DNA of 64,000 nucleotides from Agrobacterium albertimagni AOL15 (lineage in GTDB: Bacteria; Pseudomonadota; Alphaproteobacteria; Rhizobiales; Rhizobiaceae): contig NZ_ALJF01000002.1 in NCBI RefSeq assembly GCF_000300855.1, positions 248,001 through 312,000 on the forward strand, in the 5' to 3' direction. The position numbers were made by a program, and so were the translations under genes. Position 1 is the stretch's first letter; the number at the start of each line of letters is the position of its first letter. This document shows positions 18,636 through 27,920 of the stretch, piece by piece. The notes under the pieces are model-generated. The model had not been told where the DNA came from and did no database searches. It saw nothing but the letters and a program-made list of their open reading frames with translations.

Positions 18636-19301
18636 ATGATCAAGAAGATCGCCATCATCGCGCTTTGCGCGACCTATCTCAGCGCCTGCACCACGACCGA
18701 CCCCTACACGGGCGAGCAGAAGGTTTCGAATACGGCGGGTGGCGCCGCAATCGGTGCAGCCGTCGGTGCGCTTGGAGGCCTGGCCGTCGGCGGTTCGCCG
18801 GTCGGACGTCGGAATGCCGCCCTCATCGGTGCCGGTGTCGGCGCGCTCGCAGGCGGCGCGATCGGCAACTACATGGACCAGCAGGAATCGGAACTGCGTG
18901 CGCAGCTGCAGGGCACCGGCATTTCGGTCACCCGCGTCGGCGATCGCATCATCCTCAACATGCCGTCGAACATCACCTTCAACACCGATCAGGATGCGGT
19001 CATGCCGCAGTTCTACCCGACGCTGAACTCGGTTGCGATCGTGCTGCGCAAGTTCGACCGGACCCTGATCGACATCAACGGTCACACCGATTCGACCGGC
19101 AGCCAGGCTTACAACCAGGGTCTGTCCGAGCGTCGCGCCATGTCGGTTGCAGGTTATCTGAATGGACAGGGTGTCGATCCGCGGCGCGTCTCTGCCGTCG
19201 GCTTCGGCCCGAACCAGCCGGTTGCCTCGAACGCCACTCCGGACGGCCGTGCGCAGAACCGCCGCGTCGAAATCCAGATCTCGCCGCTCACACAGGGCTG
19301 A
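18636..19301 (+). CDS. OmpA-family lipoprotein with glycine-zipper region
   Basis: Predicted outer-membrane lipoprotein of 221 residues. The signal peptide ends in a lipobox 'TYLSAC' with the lipidated cysteine at residue 18. Residues about 35-80 are a glycine/alanine zipper ('AAIGAAVGALGGLAVGG', 'LIGAGVGALAGGAIGN'), and residues about 105-215 are an OmpA-like peptidoglycan-binding domain with 'DINGHTDSTGSQAYNQGLSE' and a C-terminal 'AQNRRVEIQISP'. The start is set by GGAGGG 11 bases before the ATG. It probably links the outer membrane to peptidoglycan. The gene is single and ends at a strong terminator. Confidence 0.92.
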   Translation: MIKKIAIIALCATYLSACTTTDPYTGEQKVSNTAGGAAIGAAVGALGGLAVGGSPVGRRNAALIGAGVGALAGGAIGNYMDQQESELRAQLQGTGISVTRVGDRIILNMPSNITFNTDQDAVMPQFYPTLNSVAIVLRKFDRTLIDINGHTDSTGSQAYNQGLSERRAMSVAGYLNGQGVDPRRVSAVGFGPNQPVASNATPDGRAQNRRVEIQISPLTQG

Positions 19302-19320
19302 TCGGCGATCGACCACATGC

Positions 19321-19353
19321 AAGGCGCCGCCACTCGTGCGGCGCCTTTTTTGT
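19321..19353 (+). terminator. Rho-independent terminator after the OmpA lipoprotein gene
   Basis: A 10-bp perfect stem (19321-19330 with 19338-19347) with a 7-base loop is followed by a run of T. It sits just after the lipoprotein stop and before the convergent LysE gene. Confidence 0.9.
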
Positions 19354-19354
19354 T

Positions 19355-19987
19355 TTAGCGGAAGGTCAGCATCTTGACGCCTGCAGTGGCAAACAGGACC
19401 GCCAGCGTTCCGTCGATGTAACGGCGCGTCGCGCTGTAGATGCGCAGTGCCCCGGGGGTCGAGAACAGCAACGCGTAACCCATGAAGACGATGAAGCCGG
19501 TCGCGAGGCAGCCGCAGACGATGATCGCGACGGCCGTTGGTGTTGCACCGGCCGGCAGGCCGAGCGAGATGATGGCCAGCCAGGCAAAGATCGCCTTCGG
19601 GTTCGTCAGGTGGATCGCGTAGCCCATCAGGAAAGTGCGTTTCAGGCTCGAAGCGGCCTTCGTCAGCGAGAGCGGGTCGATGCTGCTCGCGGCGGAGCGG
19701 AAGGCGCGCCAGGCGAGATAAAGCAGATAGAGCCCGCCGAGGATGCGCATCAGGATCAGCGCCTGCGCATATTGCGACAGGATCGCGGCCAAACCCAGGG
19801 AGGCCGCAATGGCCCAGGTCATCGATCCGCAGAAGATACCGGACGCAATCGTCAGGCCATGGCGACGCCCCTGGCCAAGCGAGGCGGAGGCGATGGCCAT
19901 GGTGGCCGGGCCGGGGCTCAAGACCGCCACGAGATAGACGAGGTAGGCGGCCACGACCTGGGGCCAGTGTTGCAGGATTTCAGTCAC
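19355..19987 (-). CDS. LysE/RhtB-family translocator
   Basis: Inner-membrane exporter of about 210 residues with six hydrophobic segments. The family motif near the N-terminus is 'VLSPGPATMAIASASLGQG', and 'IHLTNPKAIFAWLAI' is the second conserved block. No ATG is available: tandem GTG codons occur at 19993 and 19987, and GGAG is 7 bases before the second, which I prefer. It probably exports an amino acid. It lies 56-62 bases downstream of hisC on the same strand and may be its last operon partner; the substrate is unknown. Confidence 0.85.
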   Translation of the reverse strand: MTEILQHWPQVVAAYLVYLVAVLSPGPATMAIASASLGQGRRHGLTIASGIFCGSMTWAIAASLGLAAILSQYAQALILMRILGGLYLLYLAWRAFRSAASSIDPLSLTKAASSLKRTFLMGYAIHLTNPKAIFAWLAIISLGLPAGATPTAVAIIVCGCLATGFIVFMGYALLFSTPGALRIYSATRRYIDGTLAVLFATAGVKMLTFR

Positions 19988-20049
19988 GGGCACGCTCCGG
20001 CTCTCACTAAAGTTGCAGGAGCGTAGCGCTTTCCGGCGCGGACGACACG

Positions 20050-21105
20050 TCAGATGATTTGATCAATCGCCTCGAGAAATTGATGGCATTCCTCTGTCGT
20101 GCCGATGGTCACGCGGAGGAAATCGGAAATGCGTGGTTTGTTGAAGTGCCGGACGAGGACGGCGCGCTCGCGCAGTCCCCTCTGAAGATCCGCACCCTGA
20201 TGCGCCGGATGACGGGCGAAGACGAAGTTGGTCGACGACGGCAGAACCTCGAAGCCACGAGCTTCGAGCGCTTTTGTCACCATCTCGCGGTTGGCGATGA
20301 TATTGCCGCGGGCCTCGTCAAACCAGGCTTCATCCTCGATCGCCGCGGTTGCGGCGGCCTGGGCGAGCATGTCGACGGGATAGGAGTTGAAGCTGTCCTT
20401 CATCCGCTCCAGTGCCTCGATCAGCGGCCGCTGGCCGAGCGCAAAGCCGACGCGCAGGCCCGCTAGCGAGCGGGATTTCGAGAAGGTCTGGACCACGAGC
20501 AGATTCTCGTAGCGCGGGATGAGCGAAGCTGCCGTCTCTGCGCCGAAATCGACATAGGCCTCGTCGATCACCACGACTTGATCCGGGTGCGAGGCCACCA
20601 GCTTTTCGATCTCCGTGAGCGGGAGAGCGATGCCGGTCGGGGCGTTCGGATTGGCAAGAATGATCGCGCCGCAGGGGCGGTCGTAGTCGCCGATGCGCAC
20701 GCGCAGGCCATCGTCCAGCGGGATCTCCTCGACCTTGACCTCGAAGAGCCGGGCATAGGTCTTGTAGAAGCTGTAGGTGATGTCGGGATGGAGAAGCGGC
20801 GCGTCGTGCTTCAAGAGGCCCGCGAAGGTGAAAGCCAGCACTTCGTCCGAGCCGTTGCCGACGAAGACCTCGTCCATTGCCAGATCGAAGCGCTTCGCGA
20901 TGGCCTCGCGCAGGCCCGTGGACGCCGGATCGGGATAGAGGCGCAGACGCTCCCCGGACGTGGCCGCGATCGCATCCAGCACCTTCTGCGAGGGTCCGTA
21001 GGGGCTCTCATTGGTGTTGAGCTTCACAAGGCCCGGGATCTTCGGCTGTTCGCCGGCGACATAGGGTTCCAGCGCATGGATGGCGGGCGACCAGAAACGG
21101 CTCAT
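20050..21105 (-). CDS. hisC: Histidinol-phosphate aminotransferase
   Basis: PLP-dependent class I/II aminotransferase of 351 residues. It interconverts imidazole acetol phosphate and histidinol phosphate in histidine biosynthesis, and related paralogues act on aromatic amino acids. Visible marks: 'LNTNESPYGPS' near residue 30, 'YPDPASTGLREAIA', 'ANPNAPTG' near 152, 'DEAYVDF' near 181 and the cofactor lysine at about 210 in 'QTFSKSRSLAGLRVG'. The ATG lies one base after the ispA stop, so the two are translated as one operon. No other his gene is near, and the enzyme could be a second HisC copy. Confidence 0.9.
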   Translation of the reverse strand: MSRFWSPAIHALEPYVAGEQPKIPGLVKLNTNESPYGPSQKVLDAIAATSGERLRLYPDPASTGLREAIAKRFDLAMDEVFVGNGSDEVLAFTFAGLLKHDAPLLHPDITYSFYKTYARLFEVKVEEIPLDDGLRVRIGDYDRPCGAIILANPNAPTGIALPLTEIEKLVASHPDQVVVIDEAYVDFGAETAASLIPRYENLLVVQTFSKSRSLAGLRVGFALGQRPLIEALERMKDSFNSYPVDMLAQAAATAAIEDEAWFDEARGNIIANREMVTKALEARGFEVLPSSTNFVFARHPAHQGADLQRGLRERAVLVRHFNKPRISDFLRVTIGTTEECHQFLEAIDQII

Positions 21106-21106
21106 G

Positions 21107-22021
21107 CTATTTCTTCCTGTAGGCGATGAAATGGGCGGCTTCCTTCAGCGGTTCGGCCTGTTCGCCGTAGGGCTCAAGAAGGGCGTTTGCTTCGGCGACC
21201 AGCCGGTCGAGCTCGGCGCGCGCCCAGTCGGTGCCCTTGAGGCCAACTAGCGTCGCCTTGCCCTTGGCCGCGTCCTTGCCGGTCGCCTTGCCGAGGGTGG
21301 CGGCATCCGAGGTGATGTCGAGCAGATCGTCGGCCAGCTGAAAGGCGCGGCCGATGATCTCGCCGAAGCGGCGCAGGCGGTCACGATCTTCTGTCGCGCG
21401 GCCTGCAATGATCGCGCCTGCCTCGCAGGCGAAGCGCAGAAGCGCACCCGTCTTCATGGCCTGCAGCATCACGATGCCTGCTTCGTCGGGTTGATCGGTT
21501 TCGGCAACGAGGTCGAGCATCTGACCGCCGGCCATGCCGCCAATCCCGGCTGCGCGGGACAGTTCGAGCACGAGGGCGACCTTCGCTGCGTCGGGCAGGG
21601 GTGTGTCCGGTGAGGCGATGATGTCGAAGGCATAGGTCAAGAGGCCGTCGCCGGCGAGGATCGCGGTTGCTTCGTCATACTGCTTGTGAACCGTCGGCTT
21701 GCCGCGGCGCAGGTCGTCGTCGTCCATGGCGGGCAGGTCGTCATGAACGAGCGAATAGCTGTGCAGGCATTCAAGCGCGCAGCCGACCTGAAGGGCTGCC
21801 TCTTCGCTTCCGCCGAAGAGGCGGGCCGCCTGCATCACCAGATAGGGCCGAAGGCGCTTGCCGCCATTAAGGGCGCCGTAATGCATGGCCTCGATCAGGC
21901 GCCGGGGGCGGACGACTTCCGCCGGACGCGGCGTTGCGTCCAGCAGGATGTCGAGCCTCGCCTCGACGAGTGTGGCGTGGGTATTCAGGCTTTTTTCAAA
22001 GGCATCGGCGCTCTTGGTCAT
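21107..22021 (-). CDS. ispA: Polyprenyl diphosphate synthase (farnesyl diphosphate synthase type)
   Basis: Trans-prenyltransferase of 304 residues that condenses IPP with allylic diphosphates. The first aspartate-rich motif is '[18 protein letters not shown]' (aspartates from residue 94), with the extra residues typical of short-chain FPP/GPP synthases of the IspA type, and the second is '[13 protein letters not shown]'. 'GGKRLRP' near 54-60 binds IPP. ATG at 22021, with a GTG immediately before it as alternative; no good ribosome site for either. It is the first gene of the ispA-hisC(-lysE) cluster and diverges from mtgA. Confidence 0.92.
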   Translation of the reverse strand: MTKSADAFEKSLNTHATLVEARLDILLDATPRPAEVVRPRRLIEAMHYGALNGGKRLRPYLVMQAARLFGGSEEAALQVGCALECLHSYSLVHDDLPAMDDDDLRRGKPTVHKQYDEATAILAGDGLLTYAFDIIASPDTPLPDAAKVALVLELSRAAGIGGMAGGQMLDLVAETDQPDEAGIVMLQAMKTGALLRFACEAGAIIAGRATEDRDRLRRFGEIIGRAFQLADDLLDITSDAATLGKATGKDAAKGKATLVGLKGTDWARAELDRLVAEANALLEPYGEQAEPLKEAAHFIAYRKK

Positions 22022-22084
22022 CACGGCTATTTGGCACGCTACCCCTGGTCAGGCAACGGGAAATTGAGCCGGAGAAAGAGGCGG

Positions 22085-22900
22085 ATGCGCGCACCCAGAC
22101 TGGTCATTTGCCAAGAGGGCGGCTATGAGGGTCCATCATCGATCACGGACCCCACTTCATTGACACTGGAAGTCGAGGCATTGGAGCAAGACGCGAAGTT
22201 TGTGCCCGAGGAGAAGCGGCGGCGCCGGCCCCGGATCGTCCGGGCCGTGTTTATCGCGCTCTTCCTCTTCCTCGCCGCGCCCTACCTCCTCATTCTGCTC
22301 TACCGGCTGGACTTCGTCCGGCCTGTCTCGACGCTAATGCTGGCGGATCTCGCCACCTTGCAAGGCTATGATCGTCGCTGGGTGGACTTCGAGGATATCT
22401 CGCCGAATGTCGTTCGGGCGGTGATGATGTCGGAGGACGGCCAGTATTGTAACCACGGCGGCGTGGACTGGGCCCAACTTCAGTCCGTGATCGACGACGC
22501 AATGGCGGGCGAGGCAACGCGTGGCGCCAGCACGATCCCGATGCAGACCGCGAAGAACCTTTTCCTCTGGAACGGGCGTTCGTTCATTCGCAAGGGTCTC
22601 GAACTGCCGCTGGCGCTGGCGCTGGATGCCGTCTGGCCCAAGCAGCGGACGATGGAGATCTACCTCAACATTGCCGAATGGGGTCCGGGTATCTACGGCA
22701 TCGAAGCGGCCGCGCAGCACCATTTCAAGACATCGGCCGCGAAGCTGAGCCGCCAGCAGGCAGCCCTTCTCGCCGTATCGCTGCCCAATCCGATCGATCG
22801 AGTCGCGAGCAAGCCGGGGCCGGGTCTGAAGCGTCTGGCCGGGGTCGTCGAACGCCGTGCGCGCGCCTCGGGTGATTACATCACCTGTCTTTATGGCTGA
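22085..22900 (+). CDS. mtgA: Monofunctional biosynthetic peptidoglycan transglycosylase
   Basis: Inner-membrane, periplasm-facing GT51 glycosyltransferase of 271 residues that polymerises lipid II. A basic stretch '[15 protein letters not shown]' is followed by one membrane helix (about residues 57-78). The transglycosylase motifs are '[17 protein letters not shown]', holding the catalytic glutamate, '[17 protein letters not shown]', '[19 protein letters not shown]' and '[17 protein letters not shown]'. I use the ATG at 22085; it gives a cytoplasmic N-tail of about 50 residues, longer than in E. coli MtgA, so a later start is possible. No transpeptidase domain follows. Confidence 0.93.
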   Translation: MRAPRLVICQEGGYEGPSSITDPTSLTLEVEALEQDAKFVPEEKRRRRPRIVRAVFIALFLFLAAPYLLILLYRLDFVRPVSTLMLADLATLQGYDRRWVDFEDISPNVVRAVMMSEDGQYCNHGGVDWAQLQSVIDDAMAGEATRGASTIPMQTAKNLFLWNGRSFIRKGLELPLALALDAVWPKQRTMEIYLNIAEWGPGIYGIEAAAQHHFKTSAAKLSRQQAALLAVSLPNPIDRVASKPGPGLKRLAGVVERRARASGDYITCLYG

Positions 22901-22972
22901 GATCAGCAGCTTTCGTTGGTCGGAACCGATGTCGCGCGACTAGGATCGGCTCTCGATAACACGGAGCGCGCT

Positions 22973-23620
22973 ATGGACGACTTGATCCTCTACATCGCCA
23001 ACAAGAACTACTCTTCCTGGTCGTTTCGACCGTGGATCGCGATGACCGCCGCCGGCATCCCGTTTCGCGAAGAACTGATCCCGTTCGGGCCGGGTGCGAC
23101 GCATCCTCAATTCCGCGCGCTTTCGCCGACCGGCAAGGTCCCGGTGCTCTATCACGGCTCCATCCGTGTATGGGAATCGCTCGCGATCATCGAATATGTC
23201 GCGGAGCTCTATCCTGATGCCGGGCTCTGGCCTGCTGATCGCGAGAGCCGGACGTATGCCCGCTCCATCTCGATGGAAATGCTATCCGGGTTCCGAGCCT
23301 TGCGTGGCGCCTGCCCGATGAACCTGCGGCGGCCCGTGAAGGCGATCCCGCTGCCCGAGGGGGTAACGGCCGATGTCGCCCGCATCGAGACGATCTGGCG
23401 CGATATGCTGAAACATTCGGGCGGACCCTTCCTGTTCGGGGCCTTTTCCGCAGCCGATGCCATGTTTGCGCCGGTCGTCAACCGCTTTGCAGCCTACGAT
23501 CTGGTCAGTGATGCCGAGACAATCGCCTACATGGATACCATGCGGGCGCATCCAGCCTGGCGTGCCTGGGAAGAGGCGGCGCTGGCCGAGACCTGGATCG
23601 TGCCCGAAGACGAGGCCTGA
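22973..23620 (+). CDS. Glutathione S-transferase family protein
   Basis: Cytosolic thioredoxin-fold plus helical-domain protein of 215 residues. The N-terminal domain begins 'LILYIANKNYSSWSFRPW', with a serine pair at the usual GST active-site position, and has 'SPTGKVPVLYHG' (the cis-proline motif) and 'VWESLAIIEYVAELYP'. The C-terminal half is helical. The ATG follows GGAG at suitable spacing. It is probably a detoxification or reductive enzyme of the 'glutathione S-transferase, unknown class' type; the substrate is unknown. It follows mtgA by 72 bases on the same strand but has no functional tie I can see. Confidence 0.88.
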   Translation: MDDLILYIANKNYSSWSFRPWIAMTAAGIPFREELIPFGPGATHPQFRALSPTGKVPVLYHGSIRVWESLAIIEYVAELYPDAGLWPADRESRTYARSISMEMLSGFRALRGACPMNLRRPVKAIPLPEGVTADVARIETIWRDMLKHSGGPFLFGAFSAADAMFAPVVNRFAAYDLVSDAETIAYMDTMRAHPAWRAWEEAALAETWIVPEDEA

Positions 23621-23776
23621 ACGGGCCTCGCTTAGATTCGAAAAAAGTGACCTGGGGTCTGGTCAAACCCCCTTCGGGCATGTATAAGCCCGCCAAATTC
23701 CGAGATCGAGACAGGTTCTGTCCGGCCTCATCGAGGCCGCATAAACCCGTCTTGTCCGTCACGTGGAGTAACGAAA

Positions 23777-23962
23777 ATGGCTGTACCGAAAAGAAAAACA
23801 AGCCCGTCCAAGCGCGGTATGCGCCGCTCTGCTGACGCGCTGAAGGCATCGACCTATGTCGAAGACAAGAACTCCGGCGAACTGCGCCGTCCGCACCATA
23901 TCGATCTGAAGACCGGTATGTATCGCGGCCGTCAGGTTCTGACGCCGAAGGAAAGCGCATAA
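23777..23962 (+). CDS. rpmF: 50S ribosomal protein L32
   Basis: Small basic ribosomal protein of 61 residues beginning '[20 protein letters not shown]', the usual L32 N-terminus, with '[18 protein letters not shown]' at the C-terminal end. It is the alphaproteobacterial form without a zinc-binding cysteine cluster. The gene stands alone and is followed by a strong terminator; 156 bases upstream are free for its promoter. Confidence 0.97.
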   Translation: MAVPKRKTSPSKRGMRRSADALKASTYVEDKNSGELRRPHHIDLKTGMYRGRQVLTPKESA

Positions 23963-23989
23963 TTTCAGCGTTTTGACTGACTGTTTCGA

Positions 23990-24015
23990 AGGGCCGGCGC
24001 TTGCGCCGGCCTTTT
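23990..24015 (+). terminator. Terminator after rpmF
   Basis: A GC-rich stem (GGCCGGCGC at 23992-24000 with GCGCCGGCC at 24003-24011; the innermost pairs probably open to form the loop) is followed by TTTTC. It lies 30 bases after the rpmF stop. Confidence 0.9.
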
Positions 24016-24095
24016 CATTTGTCATTAGGCATAGTTAAATCGCGCCGCGCCCGCCGCGGAGCCGGACGGGATCGCCGTGTAAGGAAGGATTCCGC

Positions 24096-24491
24096 ATGCT
24101 GATTGCCGTGCCGCTGATGATCATTCCCTTCATCTTCTACAACGCGGTGATGCTGGGAAGTGGGATTGCCGCCTTCTCGAGTGTGATCATGACCGTGCCG
24201 ATGCTGTCGGGTGCCGTCTGGACAATGACGCTCGGCGATCTCGTTATCCTGTCGGCGCTGATCGCGCTGTTCTTCGAGGTCTTGAAAGCGACGCTGACTA
24301 CGCGCGGATCGCTGATGAACCACATGTTCTCCATGGTGGTCTTCATCGGCTTTCTCGTCGAGTTCCTTCTCGTGCGCGACGCGGCAACGCAGCTGTTCTT
24401 CAGCCTGATGGTCATCGCCTTCATCGACGTCGTCGCGGGCTTCACGATCTCCAACCGGGCTGCCGGACGGGACGTTTCGATCGGGCTCTGA
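24096..24491 (+). CDS. Small conserved-looking membrane protein, function unknown
   Basis: A 131-residue protein with four strongly hydrophobic segments (about residues 5-30, 43-62, 75-93 and 97-114) and almost no soluble part. The ATG follows AAGGAAGG, an excellent ribosome site, which argues that the gene is real. Codon use matches its neighbours. I do not recognise a family with certainty. It lies between rpmF and phaR, each bounded by hairpins, so it appears to be a single transcription unit. Confidence 0.75.
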   Translation: MLIAVPLMIIPFIFYNAVMLGSGIAAFSSVIMTVPMLSGAVWTMTLGDLVILSALIALFFEVLKATLTTRGSLMNHMFSMVVFIGFLVEFLLVRDAATQLFFSLMVIAFIDVVAGFTISNRAAGRDVSIGL

Positions 24492-24504
24492 TCCGGATAT
24501 GAAT

Positions 24505-24524
24505 AAGGCCCCATCCGGGGCCTT
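24505..24524. terminator. Hairpin between the membrane-protein gene and phaR
   Basis: AAGGCCCC (24505-24512) pairs with GGGGCCTT (24517-24524) across a 4-base loop, between convergent genes. The T-rich side lies in the minus direction (TTATTC), so it serves phaR at least. Confidence 0.8.
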
Positions 24525-24532
24525 GTCCTGAA

Positions 24533-25111
24533 TCACAGGTTGTCGAGCTTGTTCTGCAGGGAGCGCAACTGCTCCTTCAACTCGTCGATATCCTTGGCTT
24601 CCGCCTTCTTGGTTTCCTTGGCCGGCTGCTGGCCGCCGAGGAAGGGCGAGAACATCTGCATGGCCTGCTGGAACATCTCGGTGTTGCGCTTGACCTGCTC
24701 TTCCATCAGCTGGATCGGCATCTGCAGGTTCTTGGACAGCGGATGGTCGCCGAAGGCCTTGGTCATCTGCTCGCGCATCTGGGTCTGCTGTTCGGTGAAG
24801 GCCTTCATCGAATGCTCGAGGAAGCTCGGGACGACCATTTGCATCTGATCGCCATAGTAGCTGATGAGCTGGCGCAGGAAGGAGATCGGCAGCAGGGTGT
24901 TGCCGGTCTTGGATTCCTGCTCGAAGATGATCTGGGTCAGGACGGAATGCGTGATGTCGTCACCGGACTTGGCATCCTGCACCACGAAATCCTCGCCCTT
25001 CTTGACCATCTTGGCCAAGTCCTCAAGGGTGACGTAGGTGCTGGTCCCGGTGTTGTAGAGGCGTCGATTGGCGTACTTCTTGATAACGATTTCGCCATCG
25101 GCTTTGGCCAT
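24533..25111 (-). CDS. phaR: Polyhydroxyalkanoate synthesis repressor PhaR
   Basis: DNA- and granule-binding regulator of storage-polymer genes, 192 residues. The N-terminal PHB_acc_N domain is evident in 'IVIKKYANRRLYNTGTSTYV', followed by the PHB_acc segment 'PISFLRQLISYYGDQMQMVV'; the C-terminal third is a charged, Q/M/E-rich helix that probably forms a coiled coil ('KEQLRSLQNKLDNL' ends it). The ATG follows AGGAGA. It is divergent from phbA-phbB, the usual rhizobial arrangement, and probably represses phasin and possibly phb genes when no polymer is present. Confidence 0.95.
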   Translation of the reverse strand: MAKADGEIVIKKYANRRLYNTGTSTYVTLEDLAKMVKKGEDFVVQDAKSGDDITHSVLTQIIFEQESKTGNTLLPISFLRQLISYYGDQMQMVVPSFLEHSMKAFTEQQTQMREQMTKAFGDHPLSKNLQMPIQLMEEQVKRNTEMFQQAMQMFSPFLGGQQPAKETKKAEAKDIDELKEQLRSLQNKLDNL

Positions 25112-25335
25112 TTCTGTCTCCTAACCCGTCGTTTTTCGATTGTTTTTGCTCTTCCCGAAGTCAAGTGTAAGCGCAAATTCAGTCCGGTGACAATCTCTTT
25201 GTGCGATGCAGGATTGGCATTTGACGAAAGACAGGAAAGCGCAACCAAAGAACGAGAATGCCGGGCTTATCTTGTTTGACACCGGCGGCAGTCTTTGTCA
25301 GTTTCTCCTCAATCACAAAACCCGAGGAGACCTCC

Positions 25336-26517
25336 ATGAGCACCCCGTCCATCGTTATCGCGAGCGCTGCCAGAACCCCGGTCGGATCTTTCAACGGGGC
25401 GTTGTCATCCGTCGCAGCGCATGATCTCGGCGCCATCGCCATCAAGGCCGTGCTGGAGCGCGCCGGCGTCGATGCCGCGGAAGTCGACGAAGTCATTCTC
25501 GGGCAGATCCTCACCGCAGGACAGGGCCAGAACCCGGCTCGCCAGGCAGCGATGAAGGCCGGCATTCCGCAGGAGGCGACGGCCTGGGGTCTCAACCAGC
25601 TTTGCGGTTCCGGCCTGCGCGCGGTTGCCATCGGCATGCAGCAGATCGCAACCGGCGACGCGAAGATCATCATCGCCGGCGGGCAGGAATCGATGTCCAT
25701 GGCGCCGCATTGCGCGCATCTGCGCAACGGCACCAAGATGGGCGACATGAAAATGGTCGACACCATGATCAAGGATGGCCTCACCGATGCCTTCTACGGT
25801 TACCACATGGGCACGACCGCAGAGAATGTCGCCCGTCAGTGGCAGCTGACCCGCGACGAACAGGACGCCTTTGCGCTCGCGTCGCAGAACAAGGCAGAGG
25901 CCGCCCAGGTCGCCGGTCGTTTCAAGGACGAGATCGTTCCGGTCATCGTGCCGAGCCGCAAGGGTGATGTGACCGTCGATCAGGATGAATACATCCGCCT
26001 CGGCGCCACGATCGAAAGCATGCAGAAGCTGAAGCCTGCCTTCGACAAGGAAGGCACGGTCACAGCCGGCAACGCCTCCGGCATCAATGATGGCGCCGCA
26101 GCCACTCTGCTGATGACCGAGGCCGAGGCCTCGCGCCGTGGTATCGCGCCCCTCGCCCGTATCGTCTCCTGGGCAACTGCAGGTGTCGATCCGAAGATCA
26201 TGGGCACCGGCCCGATCCCGGCTTCGCGCAAGGCGCTCGAAAAGGCCGGCTGGAAGATCACTGATCTCGATCTGGTCGAAGCCAATGAAGCCTTTGCGGC
26301 ACAGGCCTGCGCCGTCAACAAGGACCTCGGCTGGGATACCTCGATCGTCAACGTCAACGGCGGCGCAATCGCCATTGGCCATCCGGTCGGCGCGTCCGGT
26401 GCGCGCATTCTCAACACGCTGCTGTTCGAGATGAAGCGTCGCGGCGCCAAGAAGGGCCTTGCCACCCTGTGCATCGGCGGCGGCATGGGTGTCGCCATGT
26501 GCCTCGAGGCACTCTGA
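25336..26517 (+). CDS. phbA: Acetyl-CoA C-acetyltransferase (beta-ketothiolase)
   Basis: Biosynthetic thiolase of 393 residues condensing two acetyl-CoA to acetoacetyl-CoA, the first step of polyhydroxybutyrate synthesis. Catalytic residues are visible: Cys90 in '[14 protein letters not shown]', His349 in '[10 protein letters not shown]' and Cys379 in '[11 protein letters not shown]', matching the Zoogloea-type enzyme. The start is set by GAGGAG ahead of the ATG at 25336; a longer frame back to 25258 lacks support. It is followed after 149 bases by phbB. Confidence 0.97.
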   Translation: MSTPSIVIASAARTPVGSFNGALSSVAAHDLGAIAIKAVLERAGVDAAEVDEVILGQILTAGQGQNPARQAAMKAGIPQEATAWGLNQLCGSGLRAVAIGMQQIATGDAKIIIAGGQESMSMAPHCAHLRNGTKMGDMKMVDTMIKDGLTDAFYGYHMGTTAENVARQWQLTRDEQDAFALASQNKAEAAQVAGRFKDEIVPVIVPSRKGDVTVDQDEYIRLGATIESMQKLKPAFDKEGTVTAGNASGINDGAAATLLMTEAEASRRGIAPLARIVSWATAGVDPKIMGTGPIPASRKALEKAGWKITDLDLVEANEAFAAQACAVNKDLGWDTSIVNVNGGAIAIGHPVGASGARILNTLLFEMKRRGAKKGLATLCIGGGMGVAMCLEAL

Positions 26518-26666
26518 TCCGGCCTGACCGAATGGCGGCCGCTCGCCCTTGACCTGACGAATTTCCATCCCGGCTCCTGGTCGGGATGGCCAAGTCATGC
26601 CGTTGCGACGGGAACCGCGACGGTGATCCAGATGGGAACCCATAGAAAAAGAACGGGGAGGACAGT

Positions 26667-27392
26667 ATGAGCAGAGTGGCTTTGGTGACCGGTGGTACAC
26701 GCGGCATCGGTGCGGCGATTTCGGTCGCCTTGAAGAATGCAGGCTACAAGGTCGCGGCGAATTTCGCCGGCAATGAAGAAAAGGCCAAGGCCTTCGAAGC
26801 CGAGACCGGCATTCCGGTGTTCAAGTGGGACGTCTCCAATTACCAGGCCTGCGTCGATGGCATCGCTGCCGTCGAGTCGGCCCTTGGACCCGTGGAAGTG
26901 CTGGTCAACAATGCCGGCATCACCCGCGACGCGATGTTCCACAAGATGACGCCCGAGCAGTGGGGCGAGGTGATCAACACCAACCTCACGGGCCTCTTCA
27001 ACATGACCCACCCGGTCTGGACCGGGATGCGTGACCGCAGCTTTGGTCGCGTCATCAACATCTCCTCGATCAATGGCCAGAAGGGGCAGATGGGACAGGC
27101 CAACTATTCCGCGGCCAAGGCCGGCGATCTGGGCTTCACCAAGGCGCTCGCCCAGGAAGGTGCTGCAAAGGGCATCACCGTCAACGCCATCTGCCCGGGC
27201 TATATCGGGACTGAGATGGTGCGCGCCATCCCGGAAAAGGTGTTGAACGAGCGCATCATTCCACAGATCCCCGTGGGCCGTCTCGGCGAGCCCGAAGAGA
27301 TCGCCCGTTGCGTCGTCTTCCTTGCCTCAGACGATGCAGGCTTCATCACTGGCTCGACGATTTCCGCGAATGGTGGTCAGTTTTTCGTGTAA
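26667..27392 (+). CDS. phbB: Acetoacetyl-CoA reductase
   Basis: NADPH-dependent short-chain dehydrogenase of 241 residues making (R)-3-hydroxybutyryl-CoA. The glycine motif is 'VTGGTRGIGAAI' (residues 8-19), with 'NNAG' at 81-84, Ser134, and catalytic Tyr147 and Lys151 in 'NYSAAKAG'. The ATG has GGGGAGG upstream. It pairs with phbA for the two precursor steps of polyhydroxybutyrate; the polymerase gene phbC is not in the window, as is usual in Rhizobiaceae where it lies elsewhere. Confidence 0.97.
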   Translation: MSRVALVTGGTRGIGAAISVALKNAGYKVAANFAGNEEKAKAFEAETGIPVFKWDVSNYQACVDGIAAVESALGPVEVLVNNAGITRDAMFHKMTPEQWGEVINTNLTGLFNMTHPVWTGMRDRSFGRVINISSINGQKGQMGQANYSAAKAGDLGFTKALAQEGAAKGITVNAICPGYIGTEMVRAIPEKVLNERIIPQIPVGRLGEPEEIARCVVFLASDDAGFITGSTISANGGQFFV

Positions 27393-27416
27393 GTTACGTG
27401 AGAGGTTTCGACTTCG

Positions 27417-27441
27417 AGGCCGGCCTTGTTCCGGCCTTATT
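27417..27441 (+). terminator. Terminator after phbB
   Basis: AGGCCGG (27417-27423) pairs with CCGGCCT (27431-27437) across a 7-base loop, then TATT. It lies 24 bases after the phbB stop and overlaps the earliest possible start of the next open frame. Confidence 0.7.
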
Positions 27442-27446
27442 CGCTC

Positions 27447-27812
27447 TTGGGAAGTGCCAGGGTTCATTCGGTCGTCGATCTCGCGCAATTTGCCGAACGC
27501 CTCACAAATGCTTGGTCTAGCGAGACCTCCAGCTTTTGGTCGTTGGACAATCCGGCGAGGGGCCAGTGTGGCGTCACCAGTCTTGTCGTTCAGGATGTGT
27601 TTGGCGGTCAGATTTTGAAGACCCCCCTTCAACAGGGCCTCCACTTCTACAACCTCATTGACGGGCACCGCTTCGACTTCACGTTAGACCAGTTCGCTGA
27701 TCCGATCGACTACCAGGATCTGCCCTCGGATAGGGAAGAAGCGATGTTGGATACCAATCCGGGACAGTATCGCGCATTGTGCCGAAACCTTGGGCTCCCT
27801 GTTAACGACTGA
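27447..27812 (+). CDS. YunG-like protein, possibly 5'-truncated
   Basis: An open frame of about 121 residues (128 from a TTG at 27426) that reads like a real protein: 'AWSSETSSFWSLDNPARGQC' then 'GVTSLVVQDVFGGQIL', 'GLHFYNLIDGHRFDFTLDQF'. That pattern (a tryptophan-rich start, GQC-VT, then an H-N-D-T-QF stretch) is the one I associate with the YunG family of small proteins of unknown function. No ATG or ribosome site is present; the TTG at 27447 is the best start, and the earlier TTG falls inside the phbB terminator. Base composition looks less GC-rich than the neighbours. Either an acquired gene with a weak start or a remnant. Confidence 0.5.
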   Translation: MGSARVHSVVDLAQFAERLTNAWSSETSSFWSLDNPARGQCGVTSLVVQDVFGGQILKTPLQQGLHFYNLIDGHRFDFTLDQFADPIDYQDLPSDREEAMLDTNPGQYRALCRNLGLPVND

Positions 27813-27920
27813 ACGCTGCAACGGCGGGCGAAACTCTTAATATCCACCGACATCTATGGTTAACTAACTGTTATTCCACAATATGTAGCGGTGAACAAAC
27901 CGGGAAGATTGTCGAGTCCG

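Noticed and set aside
19987..22021. ispA-hisC-lysE considered as a new biosynthesis-export cluster
   Set aside because: ispA-hisC overlap is probably simple packing of housekeeping genes, and the exporter lies 56-62 bases further with no specific link.
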